From: Scatosoma sp045654025
GTDB taxonomy: Bacteria > Bacillota > Clostridia > Christensenellales > Borkfalkiaceae
Assembly (NCBI GenBank): GCA_045654025.1
Contig: JAZOMO010000016.1
Location: 1-16,845 of the forward strand
Direction: 5' to 3'
Length of the DNA stretch: 16,845 nt
A program made the translations under genes and the position numbers. The notes under the pieces are model-generated. The model did not search any database. It saw only the letters and a program-made list of their open reading frames with translations, and was not told the origin of the DNA. This document shows positions 13,399-16,845 of the stretch, piece by piece (position 1 is the stretch's first letter; each line of letters starts with the position of its first letter).

Positions 13399-14649
13399 TT
13401 ATTTCTGCGAAAAATATTCCACGGCATCCGCAAAAGCCACTTTCTCGCTCTCGCCCGTCGCCATATTTTTCACGTTCATCGCGCCTTCAGCCAGCTCGCT
13501 GCCGCCGATAACCGCAACGTATTTCACACCCAGCTTGTCCGCATACTTGAACTGCGCCTTAATCGAACGCTCCATTTGGTCAAGTTCGACCAACACGCCT
13601 GCACCTCGAAGCTGAGCGCAAAGACGGAAGCATTGTTTACGGCTCTCCCCGTCCATGCCTGCAAAGTATACGGTAGGCGTTTTCGGCGCAGGAATTTCCA
13701 CGCCGCATTGTTCCATCACGATGAGCAATCTTTCCATGCCCGCCGCAAAACCTACGGCAGGTACGCTCTTGCCGCCGAGCTCTTCAATCAAGCCGTCGTA
13801 TCTACCGCCTGCGCAAACCGTGCCCTGCGCACCGATGCCGCTTGCCACGAACTCGAACACGGTACGGGTATAGTAGTCCAAACCACGCACGATGCGTTCG
13901 TCAATTTCATATTCCACGCCTGCAATCGTGAGGTATTCCTTAACCTGCGTAAAGTGCTCAGCGCAGTCCTCGCAGAGATAGTCCAAAATCGACGGCGCGG
14001 ACGCATTGATTTTCTTGCACGCCTCTTCCTTGCAATCAAGCAATCTAAGAGGGTTCTTTTCAAATCTCGTCTTACAATCGTAGCAAAGCTCCTCCAAATG
14101 CGGAGCAAAGAACGCCTTCAACGCCTCGTTATAACGCTTTCTACATTCGGGACAGCCGATGGAATTCAGCTTCAAGCGCACGGAAATGCCCAGCTTTTTC
14201 AAGAGGGCGTCGGCAATCATAATCGCTTCTGCATCCATCTCCGCGCCCTTTGCGCCAAACAGCTCTACGCCGAACTGATGGAACTCACGCAGTCTGCCCG
14301 CCTGAGGTCTTTCATAGCGGAACGCAGGGGTGATGTAGAACATCTTCAGGGGCAATACGCCCCCCTGCAAGCCGTTTTCGATAAACGCGCGCCCTACGCC
14401 TGCCGTCCCTTCGGGTTTCAAGGTCATCGAACGGTTGCCCTTGTCCAAGAAGGTGTACATTTCCTTGTTGACAATGTCCGTCGTGTTGCCTACGCCGCGT
14501 TGAAACAGCTCGGTCGCCTCAAAGGTCGGGGTGCGGATTTCCTTTACGTTAAAGGATGCCGCTACCTCGCGGGCTACACTCTCCACAAATTGCCATTTAT
14601 ACGATTCTGCGGGCAGAACGTCCTTCGTGCCCTTAGGGATATTGATCAT
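13399..14649 (-). CDS. hisS: Histidyl-tRNA synthetase
   Basis: 416 residues from the start at 14649, which has an AAGGAG SD 7 nt upstream and gives the family start INIPKGTKDVLP. An in-frame ATG at 14766 would add 39 residues read from the intergenic repeat and was not used. Class II motif 2 is seen as FRYERPQAGRLREFHQFG, the histidine-specific motifs as GLDYYTRTVFEF and AGGRYDGLIEELGG, and the C-terminal ~95 residues form the anticodon-binding domain. It charges tRNA-His in the cytoplasm. There is no T-box leader (no AGGGTGGNACCGCG-like sequence). It follows hslU across a gap filled by repeat copy C and precedes trx. Confidence 0.97.
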   Translation of the reverse strand: MINIPKGTKDVLPAESYKWQFVESVAREVAASFNVKEIRTPTFEATELFQRGVGNTTDIVNKEMYTFLDKGNRSMTLKPEGTAGVGRAFIENGLQGGVLPLKMFYITPAFRYERPQAGRLREFHQFGVELFGAKGAEMDAEAIMIADALLKKLGISVRLKLNSIGCPECRKRYNEALKAFFAPHLEELCYDCKTRFEKNPLRLLDCKEEACKKINASAPSILDYLCEDCAEHFTQVKEYLTIAGVEYEIDERIVRGLDYYTRTVFEFVASGIGAQGTVCAGGRYDGLIEELGGKSVPAVGFAAGMERLLIVMEQCGVEIPAPKTPTVYFAGMDGESRKQCFRLCAQLRGAGVLVELDQMERSIKAQFKYADKLGVKYVAVIGGSELAEGAMNVKNMATGESEKVAFADAVEYFSQK

Positions 14650-14678
14650 AACTTTTCTCCTTTCTTCACAAGTAGAAA

Positions 14679-14803
14679 CTCGGCTTGACTTAGAACCGAG
14701 AAAGACAAGGCGCGCGAGGAAAACCTGAGGGAATTTACTACCCCGTAAATGACCAAAGGTTGCCACAGCGCAACGATGTATTTCGAAGGTTATAAGGCAA
14801 GCC
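14679..14803 (+). repeat. Intergenic structured repeat, copy C, between hslU and hisS
   Basis: Shares AAGACAAGG, GCGCGCGAG, GCGCAACGA and TATAAGGCAA, in the same order, with copies A and B. Inverted repeats: CTCGG (14679-14683)/CCGAG (14696-14700); AACCT (14722-14726)/AGGTT (14757-14761); ATTTAC (14733-14738)/GTAAAT (14745-14750). The GCGCAA/TTGCGC hairpin of the other copies is decayed here. Its ATAAGGC end begins right after the hslU stop codon. Confidence 0.75.
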
Positions 14804-16111
14804 TTATAAAACGTATTTTTTGAGGTTGCGGTCGCCTGTCAGTTTCGCCAAATGCTCGTCCACGTACGCCTTGTCGATGTTCAACTCGACTACGGGGTGG
14901 TCACCGCTGGCGTTGAAGGAAATTTCCTCTAAGAGGTATTCCATGACCGTGTGCAGACGGCGCGCGCCGATGTCTTCGCTGCCTGCGTTCAGGTCGACGG
15001 AAATTTCCGCGATGCGCTCGATAGCGCTCTGGTCGAATTGCAGCTGCACGTTGTCTACGCTTAAGAGCTTCGTGTACTGGAACACCAAGGAGTTTTCCGT
15101 CTCCGTCAAGATACGCACGAAGTCGTTTTTCGTCAAGCTCTTTAATTCCACCGACACGGGGAAACGACCCTGCAATTCGGGAATCAAGTCCTCTACTGCC
15201 GCCACGTGGAACGCGCCTGCCGCAATAAAGAGGATAAAGTCCGTCTTCATCGGACCGTACTTCGTCACAACCGTGCTACCTTCGACGATGGGAAGAATGT
15301 CTCTCTGTACCCCTTCACGGGATACGTCTACGCCGCCACGGTTGCCCTTTCCTGCAATCTTATCGATTTCATCGATAAAGATGATACCGTCGTTTTCCGC
15401 GCGGCGAATCGCCTCTTCCTTCACCGCATCGTCGTCCACCAGCTTTTCCGCCTCTTCGGCAAGGAACAACTGCATCGCCTCTTTGACGCTGACTTTGCGT
15501 TTTTTTGTTTTCTGCGGGAACATATCCCCAAAGATATTGCCGATGGCAATCGTTGCGCCACCCGTGGGCAATTCCATTTCCTTGGGTACATCCGCAACCT
15601 CGACCTCTACCGTCGTATTGTCAAAGTAGCCTTTGCGCAAGCTGTCGAGCAGCTCTGCCTCAAACTCCTCTTGCTTTCTGTCGCCACGGTCGGACTTGCG
15701 AAGGTCTGCCAAGATTTTGACCAGCTTTTTCTCCACGGAAGCGGTTGCTTTTGCCTTAACCTCTTCCTGTTTTTCCGCTTTTACAAGACGGTAAGCGCAT
15801 TCCGCCAGGTCGCGCACCATGCCCTCTACATCCTTGCCGACGTAGCCGACTTCGGTGTATTTCGTCGCCTCAACCTTGACGAAGGGAGCTTTCACAAGCT
15901 TTGCCAAACGTCTAGCAATCTCCGTCTTACCAACCCCCGTAGGCCCTTTCATGATGATGTTCTTCGGGGTGATTTCCTCACGCACCTCATCGGGGAGCTG
16001 ACTTCTTCTATAACGGTTTCTCAGGGCAATCGACACCGCTTTTTTGGCGTCGTCCTGCCCGATGATGTATTTGTCTAATTGTCGTACAATCTGTTTAGGC
16101 GAATAATCCAT
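14804..16111 (-). CDS. hslU: HslU (ClpY), ATPase of the HslUV protease
   Basis: 435 residues, near normal length. An AAA+ unfoldase that feeds proteins into the HslV peptidase. Walker A is GPTGVGKT (56-63), the pore loop is GYVG (89-92), Walker B is IIFIDEIDK (243-251), and sensor 2 is GARRL (382-386). The inserted I-domain lies between about 105 and 230. The C-terminal tail ends KKYVL and is the part that docks into HslV. The start at 16111 is one base after the hslV stop and yields the family start MDYSPKQIVRQLDKYIIGQ. It is translationally linked to hslV. The codY gene that often follows hslU in Firmicutes is absent; hisS follows instead. Confidence 0.97.
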   Translation of the reverse strand: MDYSPKQIVRQLDKYIIGQDDAKKAVSIALRNRYRRSQLPDEVREEITPKNIIMKGPTGVGKTEIARRLAKLVKAPFVKVEATKYTEVGYVGKDVEGMVRDLAECAYRLVKAEKQEEVKAKATASVEKKLVKILADLRKSDRGDRKQEEFEAELLDSLRKGYFDNTTVEVEVADVPKEMELPTGGATIAIGNIFGDMFPQKTKKRKVSVKEAMQLFLAEEAEKLVDDDAVKEEAIRRAENDGIIFIDEIDKIAGKGNRGGVDVSREGVQRDILPIVEGSTVVTKYGPMKTDFILFIAAGAFHVAAVEDLIPELQGRFPVSVELKSLTKNDFVRILTETENSLVFQYTKLLSVDNVQLQFDQSAIERIAEISVDLNAGSEDIGARRLHTVMEYLLEEISFNASGDHPVVELNIDKAYVDEHLAKLTGDRNLKKYVL

Positions 16112-16112
16112 C

Positions 16113-16682
16113 TTATTTGCCCCCCTTGCCAGCCTCGTCCGCATCGCCACCTACCGTTTCCAAGCGAATATTATCGTTGGTAAACACGCAGATTTCCGAG
16201 GCAATCTTTAATGCTTTTTTTGCAATCGTCGGCGCATCGTAGTCCGTTTCCTGGTACAGAGCGCGCGCCGCCGCCAACGCGTAATTTCCACCGCTACCGA
16301 TCGCGCAAACCCCTTCGTCCGGCTCGATAACCTCGCCCGTACCCGAAAGGATCAGCAGAGTATTCTCGTCTGCCGTAATCATCATCGCATCCAGCTTTCT
16401 GCCGATTTTATCACTGCGCCACAGCTCTGCAAGCTCGACCGCAGAGCGCATGAGGTTGCCCGAAAACTTATTCAGCATCTCCCCAAAGCGTTCGGTCAGC
16501 GCAAAGGCATCCGTCACCGACCCTGCAAAACCCAAAATGACCTTTCCACCGTAGATACGGCGCACCTTGACTGCCGTGTTTTTAAAAATCACCGATTCGC
16601 CCATCGTCACCTGACCGTCGCCAGCGATTGCCGTGATACCGTCCTTCTTGACTGCGCAAATCGTCGTTCCACTAAATTCCAT
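16113..16682 (-). CDS. hslV: HslV (ClpQ), peptidase of the HslUV protease
   Basis: 189 residues. The N-terminal nucleophile is the first Thr of TTICAV (T6), so a five-residue propeptide MEFSG must be removed. The family block AGDGQVTMG (20-28) and GFAGSVTDAF (51-60) are present. It forms the proteasome-like dodecamer that degrades substrates delivered by HslU. The start at 16682 was chosen over an in-frame ATG 45 bases upstream because it has an AAGGAG SD at 7 nt and matches homologues. It overlaps the end of trmFO by 11 bases. The C-terminus has a short Gly/Asp/Lys extension. Many Firmicutes carry xerC between trmFO and hslV; it is missing here. Confidence 0.97.
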   Translation of the reverse strand: MEFSGTTICAVKKDGITAIAGDGQVTMGESVIFKNTAVKVRRIYGGKVILGFAGSVTDAFALTERFGEMLNKFSGNLMRSAVELAELWRSDKIGRKLDAMMITADENTLLILSGTGEVIEPDEGVCAIGSGGNYALAAARALYQETDYDAPTIAKKALKIASEICVFTNDNIRLETVGGDADEAGKGGK

Positions 16683-16845
16683 GTTCGTTCTCCTTCTCTT
16701 TTTTCGTCCGTACAATTTCCAAGGCACGCTCGGACAAAGCCCGATAGCGTTCTTTCTTGTCCCGAATCCGCGTGGACAACGGAGTGAGTATTCCGTAGTT
16801 CGCGTTCATCGGCTGAAAGTTCTTCACGGGGGTAGAAATATGCGT
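16672..16845 (-). CDS. trmFO: TrmFO, tRNA m5U54 methyltransferase, C-terminal fragment (runs off window)
   Basis: The last 57 residues of a longer protein. The segment VKNFQPMNANYGILTPL matches the conserved C-terminal motif of TrmFO (F-Q-P-M-N-x-N-x-G-[IL]), followed by a basic helix RIRDKKERYRALSERAL. TrmFO is the folate- and FAD-dependent enzyme that makes 5-methyluridine 54 in the T loop of tRNA. It ends with TAG at 16672, inside the hslV start, a coupling overlap. The order trmFO-hslV-hslU agrees with the common Firmicutes arrangement. The catalytic part is outside the window. Confidence 0.88.
   Translation of the reverse strand, partial: THISTPVKNFQPMNANYGILTPLSTRIRDKKERYRALSERALEIVRTKKEKENEHGI

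Noticed and set aside
14650..14766. A 39-residue N-terminal extension of hisS
   Set aside because: It would be translated from intergenic repeat copy C, and the start at 14649 has a good SD and the standard HisRS N-terminus.
14650..14803. A T-box riboswitch before hisS
   Set aside because: No T-box consensus, specifier loop layout or antiterminator was found; the region is the intergenic repeat.
16683..16727. Upstream ATG that would lengthen hslV by 15 residues
   Set aside because: It lies within the trmFO coding end, lacks an SD, and would bury the N-terminal Thr nucleophile behind a long basic peptide.

Overview
The window is bacterial chromosome, most likely from a member of the Bacillota, class Clostridia (an uncultured gut-type lineage is plausible). 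The evidence is the SCIFF ranthipeptide pair scfA/scfB next to yajC and a SecD-like gene, strong SD sequences, sigmaA-type promoters with TATAAT boxes, a heterodimeric exporter of the Firmicutes type, and rubrerythrin as an anaerobe's peroxide defence. Family-level placement is a guess. All genes lie on the minus strand except rubrerythrin.

Region 1 (1-4818) is a Sec/RiPP/tRNA block, transcribed leftward: tgt, two copies of an intergenic repeat, an unannotated 28-residue membrane peptide, yajC, a four-helix membrane protein resembling TIGR04086, the SCIFF precursor scfA, its radical SAM maturase scfB, and the start of a SecD-like protein. Although the order looks operon-like, the block is cut into units. 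I see separate promoters before tgt, the 28-aa gene, scfA and secD, and terminator-like hairpins after yajC and between scfA and scfB.

Region 2 (4831-10575) holds a two-subunit ABC exporter whose genes overlap by one base. It is driven by a near-perfect promoter with a palindrome in its spacer. Upstream lies a stand-alone cardiolipin synthase.

Region 3 (10475-12964) has a rubrerythrin with a rubredoxin-like knuckle at each end, convergent with a lipoprotein. The lipoprotein carries three 41-residue tandem repeats and a BspA-type leucine-rich repeat domain. A bidirectional terminator separates the two genes.

Region 4 (12997-16845) is a leftward housekeeping run: trmFO (C-terminus only), hslV, hslU, hisS, trx, ending in a strong terminator. 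The hslU-hisS gap is filled almost completely by a third copy of the repeat seen beside tgt.

The observation most worth following up is this ~120-bp repeat. Two copies begin directly after a stop codon (tgt, hslU), all three have the same orientation, and the arms of two nested helices change in a compensating way between copies. No phage, insertion sequence, CRISPR array, tRNA or rRNA was seen.
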